A stretch of DNA of 64,000 nucleotides from Parabacteroides merdae ATCC 43184 (GCF_025151215.1 NZ_CP102286.1:1240001-1304000); one strand, 5' to 3'; counted from the first letter of the stretch, positions 45,412 through 56,557 are shown. Numbers and translations are program-made. The notes: generated by a model not told the origin, from the letters alone.

Positions 45412-48000
45412 TCAAGCTTCGGCAGCAGACTCGCTTTTCTTTATATTCGTAACAATCTCTTGTTTGTCCTTGTCGAAGTCGACAACAATCGTATCACCTT
45501 CTCCGACAGACGCTCGGATAATCATTTCTGCCATTTCGTCTTCCAGATATTTCTGGATGGCACGCTTCAGCGGACGTGCACCGAACTGAATGTCATAACC
45601 TTTGGTGGCAACAAAATCTTTGGCGGCGTCTGTCAGTTCCAAAGAATAACCAAGACCAGCCACGCGTTTGTAAAGACCTTGCAATTCGATGTCAATGATC
45701 TTATGGATTGCTTCCTTATCCAATTGATCGAACATAATGATGTCGTCCACACGGTTCAAAAACTCCGGAGCGAATGCCTTGTTCAGTGCTTTCTGGATAA
45801 CGCTGCGGGAGAAGTCCTTATCTGGCTCGCCGGCAGCCTGCGAACTGAAACCGACACCACGGCCGAAGTCTTTCAACTGGCGTGTACCGATATTAGACGT
45901 CATGATCAGAATTGTATTCTTAAAGTCGATCCGTCTGCCAAGACTGTCAGTCAGACGACCTTCGTCCAGGACTTGCAGCAGCAGGTTGAACACGTCCGGA
46001 TGCGCTTTCTCGATCTCATCCAACAAGACAACAGAGTAGGGCTTACGGCGGACCTTCTCGGTTAACTGACCGCCTTCTTCATAACCTACATATCCCGGAG
46101 GCGCACCGATCAGGCGGGACACCGCAAACTTTTCGAGATACTCGCTCATATCGATACGGACCAAAGCGTCGGCCGAGTCAAACAGATATTCCGCCAACTT
46201 TTTGGCCAGATGAGTCTTACCGACACCTGTCGGCCCTAAGAACATGAATGTTCCGATCGGCTTGTTCGGATCCTTTAAGCCAACGCGGTTGCGCTGAATT
46301 GCTTTTACGATCTTCTGAACGGCATCATCTTGGCCGACTACTTTCTTCTTTAGGTTCTCCGCCATTTCGAGTAATTTCAGGTTTTCAGCTTTTGCGATAC
46401 GTTGGACAGGGACACCTGACATCATGGCTACAACTTCAGCCACCTTATCTTCATCCACCGTTTCGCGATGCTCCTGCAATTCTTGCTCCCATTTGGCTTT
46501 GGCTGCTTCCAACTGTAAGAGGTACTGACGTTCCTTGTCACGGAAGCTGGCAGCCAATTCAAAGTTTTGTGACTTAACGGCAGCAAGCTTCTCTGTTTTG
46601 GTTGCCTCGATCTTGGCTTCCAGTTCTTCAATGCTTTTCGGAACCGTTATGTTAGATATATGTACGCGAGAACCGGCTTCATCCAACGCATCAATTGCTT
46701 TGTCCGGGAAGTTGCGGTCACTGATATAACGTTCTGTCAGTTTTACACAAGCTTGCAGGGCTTCGGGCGTATAGATCACATTGTGATGTTCTTCGTAGCG
46801 GGCCTTGATATTTTGCAGGATCTGCAAAGTTTCTTCCGCTGTTGTCGGATCGACGATCACTTTTTGGAAACGACGTTCCAAAGCTCCATCTTTCTCGATA
46901 TTTTTACGGTATTCATCTAATGTCGTAGCACCGATACATTGTATCTCACCACGGGCCAGAGCCGGCTTCAGCATATTGGCGGCATCCATTGAACCTGAAG
47001 CTGAACCTGCACCGACGATCGTATGGATCTCATCGATAAACAGGATGATATTCGGGTTCTTCGACAGTTCGTTCAGAATCGCCTTGATACGTTCTTCAAA
47101 CTGACCGCGATATTTGGTTCCAGCCACGATAGATGCCATATCCAAGCTGATCACACGTTTGTCGAACAAAACGCGGGAAACTTTGCGCTGGATGATACGC
47201 AGTGCCAAACCTTCCACAATTGCCGATTTGCCGACACCTGGCTCACCGATCAAGACAGGATTGTTCTTTTTGCGACGGCTCAATATCTGAGCTAAGCGTT
47301 CGATCTCCTTCTCACGTCCGACAATCGGATCGAGACGGTTTTCAGCGGCCGCACGCGTCATATCTGTACCGAAGTTGTCCAATACAGGCGTGTCGTTTGG
47401 TGATTTTGGTTGTGCAGAGCCGGCTCCGGAAGAGGAGCGGGGAGACTCCCGGCGGGAAGAGTAATCATCGTCATCATCTTCATCATCATCGGTGTAGCCA
47501 TCACTGATTCCTTCAAAATGTTCGGCATCTTCTTCTCCAATAAAATCATCCATGTGCTTCAAACCTGTGCCGCTTATCAGGTAATTATATATACTGCGAT
47601 ACGTTATGCCCACTTCGTTCAGCACCTTTGCCGCAACATTAAACTCTTCTTTCAAAATGGCCAGAAGCAAATGTTCCGTTCCGGTTTCTTTTTTCTTGAA
47701 CAAGCGCGATTCAAGCATACTCATACGCAGTACGCGCTCGGTTGTTTTACTAATAGCGATATCATGCTGGACAGCATCTTCGGCATCGATTGTATTTTTA
47801 ATTTCCTGTTCGATCTTTCTTTTGATATCCCATTCGTCGACATTTAGTTCGCGCAGGGCCTGCACGGCTTTCCCTTCGCCGTCGCGGATAATTCCAAGCA
47901 TTAAGTGTTCCGGTCCAATATAACTGTTCTGAAGCCTTGCTGCTTCTTCACGGCTATATTCAATAACGTCCATTAATCTCTTTGAATAGTTATTTTTCAT
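45412..48000 (-). CDS. clpC: ClpC-type AAA+ unfoldase of the Clp protease
   Basis: The 862-residue protein unfolds proteins for ClpP. From the start at [20 protein letters not shown] it has the two Clp N repeats (about residues 1-145), and then an acidic linker ([14 protein letters not shown]). AAA-1 has Walker [14 protein letters not shown] and Walker [14 protein letters not shown] [14 protein letters not shown] middle UVR-like coiled coil and AAA-2 follow ([39 protein letters not shown]). The upstream frame to 48114 is out of proportion. A -7 box TACATTTG lies on the minus strand at 48026-48033. Confidence 0.96.
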   Translation of the reverse strand: MKNNYSKRLMDVIEYSREEAARLQNSYIGPEHLMLGIIRDGEGKAVQALRELNVDEWDIKRKIEQEIKNTIDAEDAVQHDIAISKTTERVLRMSMLESRLFKKKETGTEHLLLAILKEEFNVAAKVLNEVGITYRSIYNYLISGTGLKHMDDFIGEEDAEHFEGISDGYTDDDEDDDDDYSSRRESPRSSSGAGSAQPKSPNDTPVLDNFGTDMTRAAAENRLDPIVGREKEIERLAQILSRRKKNNPVLIGEPGVGKSAIVEGLALRIIQRKVSRVLFDKRVISLDMASIVAGTKYRGQFEERIKAILNELSKNPNIILFIDEIHTIVGAGSASGSMDAANMLKPALARGEIQCIGATTLDEYRKNIEKDGALERRFQKVIVDPTTAEETLQILQNIKARYEEHHNVIYTPEALQACVKLTERYISDRNFPDKAIDALDEAGSRVHISNITVPKSIEELEAKIEATKTEKLAAVKSQNFELAASFRDKERQYLLQLEAAKAKWEQELQEHRETVDEDKVAEVVAMMSGVPVQRIAKAENLKLLEMAENLKKKVVGQDDAVQKIVKAIQRNRVGLKDPNKPIGTFMFLGPTGVGKTHLAKKLAEYLFDSADALVRIDMSEYLEKFAVSRLIGAPPGYVGYEEGGQLTEKVRRKPYSVVLLDEIEKAHPDVFNLLLQVLDEGRLTDSLGRRIDFKNTILIMTSNIGTRQLKDFGRGVGFSSQAAGEPDKDFSRSVIQKALNKAFAPEFLNRVDDIIMFDQLDKEAIHKIIDIELQGLYKRVAGLGYSLELTDAAKDFVATKGYDIQFGARPLKRAIQKYLEDEMAEMIIRASVGEGDTIVVDFDKDKQEIVTNIKKSESAAEA

Positions 48001-48369
48001 ATTATAATAATGTACTATGATAGTGCAAATGTAATAAACTCTCGTCATATATCTAACAAAATCCATGCCATTATTCCTTAAAAGAAAATAAAGTATTGAA
48101 GGCAGGCTTGTCATATATTACAAAAAACAGCTTTATCTTGTTATAAAGAAACATTAAAAAATATTACCCGTAAGTGTAATTCCAAATACATGTACTACTA
48201 ATCCCATTTTCATAGGGTGGCAGTTTCATTTTGATGGTTTGAAACCGGATGCCTTCTGACAAGTAAATTCTAAAATTTCGAGTCAAAAGCTTTCGTGATA
48301 CACGGAAAAGCCTTACCTTAGTGCACTTTTTGAAAGGTGAGATATTGAGTGTAATTAATATAAGACTAA
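48001..48369. promoter_or_regulatory. Divergent spacer between clpC and gyrA
   Basis: This 369-base AT-rich spacer has no gene. On the minus strand TACATTTG at 48026-48033 is a -7 box for clpC; a TTTG 23 bases upstream (48057-48060) is a weaker -33. For gyrA I see no clear promoter pair. No known riboswitch or repeat was found. Confidence 0.5.
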
Positions 48370-50979
48370 ATGGTTGATCAAGACAGAATTATTAAGATTA
48401 ACATCGAGGAGGAAATGAAATCGGCATACATTGACTATTCAATGTCTGTCATTGTTTCACGTGCCCTTCCGGATGTTAGGGATGGTTTTAAACCGGTTCA
48501 TCGTCGTATTTTGTTTGGAATGAATGAATTGGGTAATACATCCGACAAACCTTATAAAAAATCTGCGAGAATTGTTGGTGAAGTTTTAGGTAAATACCAT
48601 CCACACGGTGACTCGTCTGTTTATTTCGCAATGGTTCGTATGGCACAGACATGGTCTATGCGCTATACGTTGGTGGATGGACAAGGAAACTTTGGCTCGG
48701 TGGACGGTGACAGTCCTGCTGCCATGCGTTATACAGAAGCAAGATTAAGTAAACTTGCCGAAGAAATGCTTCGCGATATCGACAAAGATACGGTTGATTT
48801 CCAGCTGAATTTCGATGATACACTGAAAGAGCCGACCGTATTGCCGACTCGTATTCCGAATTTGCTGGTAAATGGAGCATCTGGTATCGCCGTTGGTATG
48901 GCGACAAATATGCCAACACACAACCTTAGCGAGGTGCTGGACGGCTGTATGGCCTACATTGATACTCGTGGGGAAATGGAAGTAGCTGATTTGATGCAAT
49001 ATATCAAAGCTCCTGATTTCCCGACAGGTGCGACTATCTACGGATATGCTGGTGTAAAAGACGCCTTTGAAACAGGTAAGGGACGTATTGTTTTGCGCGG
49101 TAAAGCAGAAATCGAGACGGAAAATAATCATGAGAAGATTATCATTTCGGAAATCCCTTATGGTGTAAATAAAGCCGAACTGATCAAGTATATTGCCGAT
49201 TTAGTGAATGAAAAGCGCATAGACGGCATATCGAATGTAAATGACGAGTCGGACCGCCAAGGCATGAGAATCGTCGTGGATGTAAAAAGGGATGCAAATT
49301 CGAGTGTTGTGCTCAACAAGCTATATAAGATGACGGCATTGCAGTCTTCCTTCAGCGTCAATAATATCGCGTTGGTGAATGGGCGTCCCAAACTGCTCAA
49401 TCTGAAAGATTTGATCAAAGCGTTTGTCGACCATAGACATGAAGTTGTGATTCGCCGTACGAAATACGATTTGAAGAAAGCCGAAGAACGTGCCCATATC
49501 TTAGAAGGTCTGATTATTGCTTCCGATAATATTGATGAAGTCATTGCAATCATCAAATCATCTAAAAGCCCTGCTGAAGCTATCGAACGTTTGATGGAAC
49601 GTTTCTCCCTGTCGGATATACAGTCTCGTGCCATTGTAGAAATGAGACTTCGCCAGTTAACTGGCCTGGAACAGGATAAACTTCGTGCAGAGTATGAAGA
49701 AATCGAAAAATTAATCGCATATTTGAAGGAAATTCTAGAAAATGACGATCTTTGTATGAAAGTCATCAAAGACGAGTTGCAGGAAATCAAGGACAAGTAC
49801 GGAGATGAACGTAAAACAGATATCGTTTATGCCTCCGAAGAACTCAATCCTGAAGACTTCTATGCAGATGATGAGATGATCATTACCATCTCCCACATGG
49901 GATACATCAAGCGTACGCCGCTTAGTGAATTCCGTGCTCAGGGACGCGGCGGAGTAGGGGCCAAAGGTTCTGAAACGCGTGACGAAGATTTTGTAGAATA
50001 TATCTATCCGGCTTCCATGCATGCTACCTTGCTGATCTTTACGGCAAAAGGAAAATGTTATTGGTTGAAAGTGTTCGAAATTCCGGAAGGAGCGAAGAAC
50101 TCAAAGGGTAGAGCGATCCAGAACTTGTTGAACATCGAACCGGATGACAAGGTCAACGCTTTCATTCGCGTAAAGAAGCTGACGACAGACACCGAGTTTA
50201 TTAATTCGCACTATCTGTTGTTCTGTACAAAGAAAGGTGTGATCAAGAAGACGTTACTGGAAGCATATTCTCGTCCTCGTCAGAATGGTGTAAATGCCAT
50301 CACATTACGTGAAGACGACGGTCTGATCGAAGTTTGTATGACAAATGGCAATAATGAAGTTCTGATTGCAAACCGTAACGGACGTGCTATCCGTTTCCAT
50401 GAAAATGCAGTGCGCGTTATGGGCCGTACAGCATCCGGTGTAAGAGGTATGACACTTGATGACGATTCTAACGACGAAGTTGTAGGAATGGTTTGCATTA
50501 AGGACAAAGAAAAAGAAACTGTACTGGTTGTGTCCGAACAAGGTTACGGCAAACGTTCTAATATCGAAGATTATCGTATTACGAATCGCGGAGGTAAGGG
50601 TGTCAAAACCATCAACATTACGGAAAAGACCGGTAAACTGGTTGCCATCAAGAATGTTACGGAGGAAAACGATATTATGATCATTAATAAATCCGGTATC
50701 ACAATCCGTATGAAGGTATCCGATCTGAATGTCATCGGACGTGCAACACAAGGGGTACGCCTGATTAATTTAGGAAAACGTAATGACGAAATCGCCTCTG
50801 TATGCAAAGTGCTGTCACAGACCGAAGAAGAGATCGCTGAAGAAAAAGCACAGCGTGAAGCTTTAGAAGATGCGGCAATTCATGAACATCCAATAGAGAA
50901 TACCGATTTCGAAGATGTTTCTGATGATGTCGAAAGCAATGAAAATGCGGACGATACAGAAGGAACAACTGAGGAATAA
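48370..50979 (+). CDS. gyrA: DNA gyrase subunit A
   Basis: The 869-residue subunit cuts and passes DNA to introduce negative supercoils. It begins [20 protein letters not shown] and carries the catalytic-Tyr region [18 protein letters not shown] and the quinolone-resistance region [17 protein letters not shown]. The Ser matching E. coli Ser83 is present, while the place of E. coli Asp87 is Phe. This may be a lineage trait and not acquired resistance. The C-terminal beta-pinwheel ([34 protein letters not shown]) and an acidic tail complete it. The TPR gene follows after 41 bases. Confidence 0.98.
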   Translation: MVDQDRIIKINIEEEMKSAYIDYSMSVIVSRALPDVRDGFKPVHRRILFGMNELGNTSDKPYKKSARIVGEVLGKYHPHGDSSVYFAMVRMAQTWSMRYTLVDGQGNFGSVDGDSPAAMRYTEARLSKLAEEMLRDIDKDTVDFQLNFDDTLKEPTVLPTRIPNLLVNGASGIAVGMATNMPTHNLSEVLDGCMAYIDTRGEMEVADLMQYIKAPDFPTGATIYGYAGVKDAFETGKGRIVLRGKAEIETENNHEKIIISEIPYGVNKAELIKYIADLVNEKRIDGISNVNDESDRQGMRIVVDVKRDANSSVVLNKLYKMTALQSSFSVNNIALVNGRPKLLNLKDLIKAFVDHRHEVVIRRTKYDLKKAEERAHILEGLIIASDNIDEVIAIIKSSKSPAEAIERLMERFSLSDIQSRAIVEMRLRQLTGLEQDKLRAEYEEIEKLIAYLKEILENDDLCMKVIKDELQEIKDKYGDERKTDIVYASEELNPEDFYADDEMIITISHMGYIKRTPLSEFRAQGRGGVGAKGSETRDEDFVEYIYPASMHATLLIFTAKGKCYWLKVFEIPEGAKNSKGRAIQNLLNIEPDDKVNAFIRVKKLTTDTEFINSHYLLFCTKKGVIKKTLLEAYSRPRQNGVNAITLREDDGLIEVCMTNGNNEVLIANRNGRAIRFHENAVRVMGRTASGVRGMTLDDDSNDEVVGMVCIKDKEKETVLVVSEQGYGKRSNIEDYRITNRGGKGVKTINITEKTGKLVAIKNVTEENDIMIINKSGITIRMKVSDLNVIGRATQGVRLINLGKRNDEIASVCKVLSQTEEEIAEEKAQREALEDAAIHEHPIENTDFEDVSDDVESNENADDTEGTTEE

Positions 50980-51020
50980 TTTAAACAAATAGAAATATTA
51001 ATCTCAAATCACTATCACAA

Positions 51021-52247
51021 ATGAAACGAGTATTATTGACAGTTGCACTATGTGTTGCAGCATCTGCCTCTTTCGCACAGAAAAAAGTTGTGAACGAGGC
51101 ACAGAGTATTGCGAAAGGAAGTAACGCAGATTTCGGAGAAGCCAGAACCTTGATCAAAGGAGCGTTGGAAAATCCGGAAACTAAAGACGATGCTAAAACT
51201 TGGTATGTAGCAGGTTTTATCGAAGATCAGCAGTTCAATGCTGAAAGAGCTAAACAAATTCTGGGACAGCAACCCAACGAGCCGGTTATGTACGAAGCTT
51301 TGTATGGTATTTTACCTTATTTCCAGAAAGCCTACGAACTGGATCAGTTGCCTAATGAAAAAGGTAAAGTGAAACCTAAATACACAAAAGATATCAAAAG
51401 TATCTTGAGCGCAAACCATGTATATCTGTTCAATGGTGGTGCATATTATTTCGATAAACAAGAGTATAAAAAAGCATACGATTTCTTCAACCAATATGTA
51501 GAAATATCCGAACTGCCAATGTTCGCAGGGACTCAGACTGCGGAAAAAGACTCTACATTCATGACAGTTCAGTTCTATGCAGCAGCAGCAGCTTCTTTAG
51601 CTAAAGATTCCAGATTGGCTATTGCCGCTTTGGAACGTGCTAAAAATACTCCTTATCGTCAATATGATGTTTATCAGTATCTTTGCTACGAATACGGAGA
51701 GGCAAGAACTGCTCAGGATTCTGTTATGTTGGAAAAAACATTCGAAGAAGGCATGCAGGTTTTTCCAGATTCGGCATTCTTCTTGAATAACTTGATCAAT
51801 ACATACATCTATTCCAATAGAAATGAAAAAGCATTGGAAATGTTGAATGTTGCAATCCAGAAAAATCCAAATGATGCAAACCTTTACAATGTAATGGGAC
51901 GTGTTTATGAAACCGGATTAAAAGATTATGCCAATGCTGAAAAGAATTTCCAGATTGCTTTAGAAAAAGATCCGAATTTGACAGATGCGCTTTCTAACAT
52001 TGGTCGTATCTATTACAATCAAGGAGTGAACAAATTAAGCGAAGCCAATATGATTAATGATAGTAAGAAATACCAGGAGGAATTAAGCATGGCAAAAGAT
52101 TTGTTCAAAAAAGCTCTTCCTTATTATAAAAAAGCTCATGAAGCTGAACCTGAAAAAATGGACAACATGATCGCTTTGAGAGGTATCTATTACAATCTGA
52201 ACATGGGGCCGGAATTAGAAGCTATTGAAGCAGAAATGAATAAATAA
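51021..52247 (+). CDS. Exported tetratricopeptide-repeat protein
   Basis: The 408-residue protein has a signal peptide (MKRVLLTVALCVAASASFAQ) and a body of helical TPR-like repeats, such as NKLSEANMINDSKKYQEELS, NPNDANLYNVMGRVYETGLK, DYANAEKNFQIALEKDPNLT and DALSNIGRIYYNQG. TPR domains mediate protein contacts; in Bacteroidales such exported ones often serve in outer-membrane or surface assemblies, but the partner here is unknown. It sits 41 bases after gyrA and ends in its own terminator. The context says nothing about the role. Confidence 0.9.
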   Translation: MKRVLLTVALCVAASASFAQKKVVNEAQSIAKGSNADFGEARTLIKGALENPETKDDAKTWYVAGFIEDQQFNAERAKQILGQQPNEPVMYEALYGILPYFQKAYELDQLPNEKGKVKPKYTKDIKSILSANHVYLFNGGAYYFDKQEYKKAYDFFNQYVEISELPMFAGTQTAEKDSTFMTVQFYAAAAASLAKDSRLAIAALERAKNTPYRQYDVYQYLCYEYGEARTAQDSVMLEKTFEEGMQVFPDSAFFLNNLINTYIYSNRNEKALEMLNVAIQKNPNDANLYNVMGRVYETGLKDYANAEKNFQIALEKDPNLTDALSNIGRIYYNQGVNKLSEANMINDSKKYQEELSMAKDLFKKALPYYKKAHEAEPEKMDNMIALRGIYYNLNMGPELEAIEAEMNK

Positions 52248-52294
52248 TAGATCGGATAAGATTTATTTGATAAAAGAAAATATATCATATAATG

Positions 52295-52332
52295 AACCCC
52301 GAAAGTTAGACAAAAAACTTTCGGGGTTTTTA
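52295..52332 (+). terminator. Terminator after the TPR gene
   Basis: Arms aaccccgaaagtt (52295-52307) and aactttcggggtt (52316-52328) pair perfectly around an 8-base loop and are followed by tttatt. Confidence 0.93.
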
Positions 52333-52431
52333 TTATGTCTGCGCAAAAAAGAAATTCAACAATCTTATTAAACATAATCGTAATTATCTTTAATTATCTT
52401 TAAGTATATCTAAAAATCCCGCTTTTTATAT

Positions 52432-53061
52432 TTATTCGGTATCGTTTTTCTTTTTCCTTCTTGAAGGTAAGTTCGGTATATTTTCCCGAATGAAGCGCTT
52501 GAAACCGCTTAAAGAAACCTTATAATAATCGGCTAATTCGGCATATGTTGCATTTTCTTCTTTCAATTCTCTTTCGATCTGGCTTTTCTGGGAAAGGAGA
52601 AATTCGGTTTTGGGGCTTCCCAAAGGACGTCCTAATTTTGTTCCTTTGTTTTTACTGGCTGTCAATGCTTCTTTCGTACGGGCAGAAATAAGTTTGCTTT
52701 CAATCTCAGAAACAAGCCCAAATGTAAATGCCAACGTCTTGCTGTTCACGTTATCTTCAAATGAATAACCTTCCTTGATACAGTAAAGTGCCACTTTCTT
52801 TTCAATACACAACAAAATCAAATGCATTATCTCCATTAGTTTCCTGCTGAGTCGAGTGACATCGGCGACGATAAGAATATCGCCTTCTTGTAAATTTTTT
52901 ATTACGTCTTCGAGTCGGTTTTTCTCTTTGGAAGAATTTTTAGCATCTTTCAACCATTTGTCAATCTCAATTTTTTTTGCTTTTGCAAATTGTTCGATTG
53001 CGTTTTTCTGGCTCTCTGTTTGTTGTTTATTTGAATATGTACGTATATAAGCGATTGTCAT
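52432..53061 (-). CDS. Mpi-like serine recombinase with altered active-site motif
   Basis: The 209-residue protein resembles the master DNA invertase family of Bacteroides (Mpi), which flips promoters of capsule and surface loci. The resolvase domain is clear: GDILIVADVTRLSRKLMEIM, YCIKEGYSFEDNVNSKTLAF, FGLVSEIESKLISARTKEAL. It is followed by KGTKLGRPLGSPKTEF and a C-terminal HTH (ATYAELADYYKVSLSGFKRF). The N-terminal catalytic motif, usually Y-x-R-V/T-S-T-x-x-Q, reads YIRTYSNKQQ. The catalytic Ser position is therefore Tyr, with a Ser one residue later. This may disable or shift catalysis. No convincing invertible repeats were seen nearby. Confidence 0.85.
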   Translation of the reverse strand: MTIAYIRTYSNKQQTESQKNAIEQFAKAKKIEIDKWLKDAKNSSKEKNRLEDVIKNLQEGDILIVADVTRLSRKLMEIMHLILLCIEKKVALYCIKEGYSFEDNVNSKTLAFTFGLVSEIESKLISARTKEALTASKNKGTKLGRPLGSPKTEFLLSQKSQIERELKEENATYAELADYYKVSLSGFKRFIRENIPNLPSRRKKKNDTE

Positions 53062-53213
53062 ATTTTTTATTATTTAAATTTTGTTTTATCATTTGATATA
53101 TAACAGATTGGTTTGCAATATGTTCATTCTAAAAGTTGATAAAGGGGGTATACATGTTGTAATGATCTCCTAAACTGATGCGAATGTACGTAAATAAAAA
53201 AAACAATGAAATA

Positions 53214-53244
53214 TTTGGTAGTTAAAAAAAAATACCTACCTTTG
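53214..53244 (+). promoter_or_regulatory. Promoter of tRNA-Pro
   Basis: A -33 TTTG (53214-53217) and a -7 TACCTTTG (53237-53244) stand exactly 19 bases apart, an ideal Bacteroidetes promoter, about 30 bases before the tRNA. Confidence 0.85.
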
Positions 53245-53276
53245 CATCGCAATCAAAAATAAAAGAAATTGCAAAA

Positions 53277-53351
53277 CGGGGTGTAGCGCAGTCCGGTTAG
53301 CGCACCTGCTTTGGGAGCAGGGGGTCCCAGGTTCGAATCCTGGTACCCCGA
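53277..53351 (+). tRNA. tRNA-Pro (anticodon TGG)
   Basis: The 75-base cloverleaf has the acceptor pair cggggtg/taccccg and discriminator A, and a D arm from gcgcagtccggttagcgc. The anticodon stem cctgc/gcagg encloses tttggga with anticodon tgg, and the T arm is ccaggttcgaatcctgg. The CCA end is not encoded. Confidence 0.98.
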
Positions 53352-53380
53352 CATAAATAAGAGGTCGTAATTAGCTGATC

Positions 53381-53430
53381 AAAGTCATAACGAGTTGATA
53401 CATATATTGTATCAACTCGTTATGACTTTT
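53381..53430. terminator. Perfect 21-bp hairpin after tRNA-Pro
   Basis: Arms at 53381-53401 and 53409-53429 (starting aaagtcataacgag, ending ctcgttatgacttt) match over 21 bases around atatatt, followed by T. It can terminate the tRNA transcript; the unusually long stem is notable. Confidence 0.8.
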
Positions 53431-53667
53431 GAATCTTTCTCATATACTCTTATCGGGCAAGACGTGAAGCTCCGGAAGAAGTCTTCTGATCTCTTTTTCT
53501 TGCCTTTATTCTTGAGAGCGAGTAATAAGGCTTCAAGTACCTGAGACATCATTGTCCAGATACTATTTTCATCTTGGGCCGTATAGATATTTCCATCGGA
53601 CAGCCGGGAAAAGGCCGGACAACCATGCGGATAGTCAAAATCTTTTACACAGAAGTATTTTACGATA
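53412..53667 (-). pseudogene. Unrecognised broken reading frame after tRNA-Pro
   Basis: On the minus strand about 80 in-frame codons read VKDFDYPHGCPAFSRLSDGN, IYTAQDENSIWTMMSQVLEA and so on to RVYEKDSKVITS, with a stop at 53412-53414. A stop codon lies just before, with no ATG until MMSQVLEALLLALKNKGKKK (46 residues, from 53552). I do not recognise a family. The codon quality suggests a gene that lost its 5' end; it runs into the hairpin arm of the terminator. Confidence 0.4.
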
Positions 53668-53713
53668 TATTTTTATATCTATCTTTGCGCCATAAATTAA
53701 AAAATTAATCATC

Positions 53714-55138
53714 TTGGCAAGAAATAAGAAGCAGTTGCCTTTATTAGAAAAGGTAACAATAACAGATGTAGCCGCAGAAGGAAAGGCTATCGCACGCGTG
53801 AATGACATGGTCGTATTCGTACCTTTTGTTGCGCCCGGAGATGTTATAGACATACAATTGACACGCAAGAAACATAGTTATGCGGAGGGAAAAGCTGTAT
53901 TTTTCCATGAATATTCCTCCCTGCGTGCCATTCCGTTCTGTGAACATTTCGGCGTATGCGGTGGCTGTAAATGGCAACATCTACCCTATGAGGAACAGAT
54001 TCGCTACAAACACAAGCAGGTGATCGACAACCTGACCCGGATCGGTAAGATCGAAATGGAAGAAATACTCCCGATCAAGGGTTCCAAACATACGACTTTC
54101 TATCGTAACAAACTTGAATTTACATTCTCTAACAAGAAATGGTTGACGGAAGAGGAAGTGAAAACCGAGGCCAAGTTCGATTGCATGGATGCTGTAGGCT
54201 TTCATATTCCGGGAATGTTCGACAAGGTGCTCGACATTCACAAATGCTGGTTGCAGAACGACATATCGAACCGCATCCGTTTGGCAGTCAAAGAATACTG
54301 CCTGACACACGAAGGCTATCCGTTCTTCGACCTTCGCAATCAGGAAGGATTTGTGCGTACGTTGATGATCCGTACGGCTTCAACGGGCGATCTGATGGTA
54401 GTGCTGGTATTTTTCTATGAAGATGTGGAACGCCGCGAAGCGCTTCTCTCCTATGTGGCTGAACAGTTCCCGGAGATCACTTCGCTGATGTATGTCATCA
54501 ACGAAAAATGCAACGATACGATTACCGACCAGGACGTCCTTGTGTTCCGCGGAAAAGACCATATCATCGAGGATATGGAAGGACTTCAGTTCAAAGTAGG
54601 GCCGAAATCGTTCTACCAGACCAACAGTGAACAGGCTTACGAACTCTATAAAGTTGCCCGCGAATTTGCCGGACTGACCGGAAACGAGATGGTTTATGAC
54701 CTGTACACCGGAACCGGCACGATCGCCAACTTCGTCTCCCGCCAGGCAAAGAAAGTGATCGGTATCGAATATGTGCCCGAAGCGATCGAAGATGCCAAAG
54801 TGAACTCCTCGCTGAATAAGATCGAGAATACACTGTTCTACGCCGGCGACATGAAGGATATCCTGACACAGGATTTCATCAACCAACACGGCCGTCCGGA
54901 TGTTATTATCACAGACCCGCCTCGTGCCGGTATGCATGACGATGTGATCAACACGATTCTTTTTGCGGAACCGGAACGTATCGTTTACGTGAGCTGTAAC
55001 CCCGCGACACAGGCACGCGACCTGAGCCTGCTCTCGGTGAAGTATGCCGTTAAGAAGGTACAGCCGGTAGATATGTTCCCACATACGCATCATGTGGAAA
55101 ATGTCGTCCTCCTGGAGAAATTAAAAGTTAAGAATTAA
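53714..55138 (+). CDS. rlmD: 23S rRNA (uracil-1939-C5)-methyltransferase
   Basis: The 474-residue RumA/TrmA-family enzyme uses SAM to methylate U1939. The start is a TTG (ARNKKQLPLLEKVT), with a TATCTTTG -7 box at 53680-53687. It has an N-terminal TRAM domain (VVFVPFVAPGDVIDIQ), the iron-sulfur Cys set CEHFGVCGGCKWQHLPYEEQ, the SAM motif VYDLYTGTGTIANFVS, and the catalytic-Cys motif VYVSCNPATQARDL. DPPRAGMHDDV is the second active-site motif. The lytic transglycosylase follows after a short gap. Confidence 0.96.
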   Translation: MARNKKQLPLLEKVTITDVAAEGKAIARVNDMVVFVPFVAPGDVIDIQLTRKKHSYAEGKAVFFHEYSSLRAIPFCEHFGVCGGCKWQHLPYEEQIRYKHKQVIDNLTRIGKIEMEEILPIKGSKHTTFYRNKLEFTFSNKKWLTEEEVKTEAKFDCMDAVGFHIPGMFDKVLDIHKCWLQNDISNRIRLAVKEYCLTHEGYPFFDLRNQEGFVRTLMIRTASTGDLMVVLVFFYEDVERREALLSYVAEQFPEITSLMYVINEKCNDTITDQDVLVFRGKDHIIEDMEGLQFKVGPKSFYQTNSEQAYELYKVAREFAGLTGNEMVYDLYTGTGTIANFVSRQAKKVIGIEYVPEAIEDAKVNSSLNKIENTLFYAGDMKDILTQDFINQHGRPDVIITDPPRAGMHDDVINTILFAEPERIVYVSCNPATQARDLSLLSVKYAVKKVQPVDMFPHTHHVENVVLLEKLKVKN

Positions 55139-55152
55139 AAGCTTAGAAAATA

Positions 55153-56547
55153 ATGAACAAGATCATCCTCCTGTTTTCATTTGCTTTGTTGTTGTCCGGT
55201 TGTAATCGTGCGAGGCAGGAACAAGGACAGGAGGATGACGATGTAACAATTGACCTGCCTCAACTGAAAGCGCAAGGCGAAATAACGGCCGTCACGCTAT
55301 ATAGCTCGACTTCCTATTTTCAGTATAAGATGCAGCCGATGGGTTACGAATACGAACTGATCAAGGATTTCGCCCGTTCGGAAGGTCTTAAACTGAATAT
55401 TAAAGTTGCCGAAAGTCCTGCCAAACTGATCGAAATGTTGGAAGCGGGAGAAGCCGATGTCGTCGCCTACCCGATTCAGATCAGCAACCGCATGAAAGAG
55501 AAACTCATCTATTGCGGACGGGAAGAGCAAGATTGCCAGGTGCTGATCCAACGTGCCAACAAAGGCGACAAGGTGATCACCGACGTGACGGAGCTGCTCG
55601 GAAAAGATGTCTATGTAAAGCCGGGAACCAAATATTTCGAACGGTTGAAGAACCTCGATGTCGAATTAGGAGGCGGTATCCGGATTCATGAAGCGGATGC
55701 CGACACAGTGACAACGGAGGATCTGATCGGCATGGTTTCGCAAGGAGAAATCCCTTACACCATAAGCGACGAGAATATAGCCCGCCTGAACAAAACTTAT
55801 TTCTGGAACCTGAACGTTTCGCTGAAGATCAGTTTTATGCAACGCTCCTCATGGGTCGTACGCAAAAGCAGCCCCGAACTGGCTAAGGCCATCGACGCGT
55901 GGGCATCCGACAAGGCGGGAACGCATGTCTACAAGGCTTTGACGAAACGCTATTTCGAACTGAGCAAACAACCCGTCACGACCGAACTGCCGGAAGTCAA
56001 AAACGGACATGTATCGCCCTACGACGAGCTGTTCCGCAAACATGCCAAAAACATCGGCTGGGACTGGCAGCTACTTGCTTCTATCGGCTACCAGGAATCC
56101 CGTTTCAATCCGAACGTCGTCTCATGGGCCGGCGCAGAAGGGCTGATGGGAATCATGCCGAACACGGCAAAGGCTTTAGGGGTAACGCCTCACGAACTGA
56201 AAAATCCGGACACGGGAATCCGTACGGGTGTGGATTGCCTGCGCCGTTTCCGTCAGGGATTTGGAAAAATAACGGACCCAGTCGAAAAGATCAAGTTCAC
56301 CTTAGCGGCTTACAATGCCGGGATCGGGCATATCTACGATGCCCAACGACTGGCAGAGAAATACGGCAAAGACCCATACGTCTGGGATGATAATGTGGCC
56401 GAATATATCCGGATGAAGAACGATCCGGAGTACTACAATGATCCGGTCTGCAAACACGGCTACCTGCGTGGTTCGGAAACCTTCAATTATGTGCGCGAGG
56501 TGATGGAGCGTTACAATTATTATCTTCATAAAACAGGAAAGAAATAA
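55153..56547 (+). CDS. MltF-like lytic transglycosylase, lipoprotein
   Basis: The 464-residue protein is a lipoprotein (LLLSGCNRA). It has an N-terminal solute-binding-protein-like domain (about residues 45-270, AGEADVVAYPIQISNRMKEK) and a C-terminal SLT lysozyme-like domain (about 285-460). The latter has the catalytic Glu in LLASIGYQESRFNPNVVSWA, then GAEGLMGIMPNTAKALGVTP and LAAYNAGIGHIYDAQRLAEK. This matches membrane-bound murein transglycosylase F, which cleaves peptidoglycan glycan strands with formation of 1,6-anhydroMurNAc. Confidence 0.93.
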   Translation: MNKIILLFSFALLLSGCNRARQEQGQEDDDVTIDLPQLKAQGEITAVTLYSSTSYFQYKMQPMGYEYELIKDFARSEGLKLNIKVAESPAKLIEMLEAGEADVVAYPIQISNRMKEKLIYCGREEQDCQVLIQRANKGDKVITDVTELLGKDVYVKPGTKYFERLKNLDVELGGGIRIHEADADTVTTEDLIGMVSQGEIPYTISDENIARLNKTYFWNLNVSLKISFMQRSSWVVRKSSPELAKAIDAWASDKAGTHVYKALTKRYFELSKQPVTTELPEVKNGHVSPYDELFRKHAKNIGWDWQLLASIGYQESRFNPNVVSWAGAEGLMGIMPNTAKALGVTPHELKNPDTGIRTGVDCLRRFRQGFGKITDPVEKIKFTLAAYNAGIGHIYDAQRLAEKYGKDPYVWDDNVAEYIRMKNDPEYYNDPVCKHGYLRGSETFNYVREVMERYNYYLHKTGKK

Positions 56548-56557
56548 AGAGGTGCGT

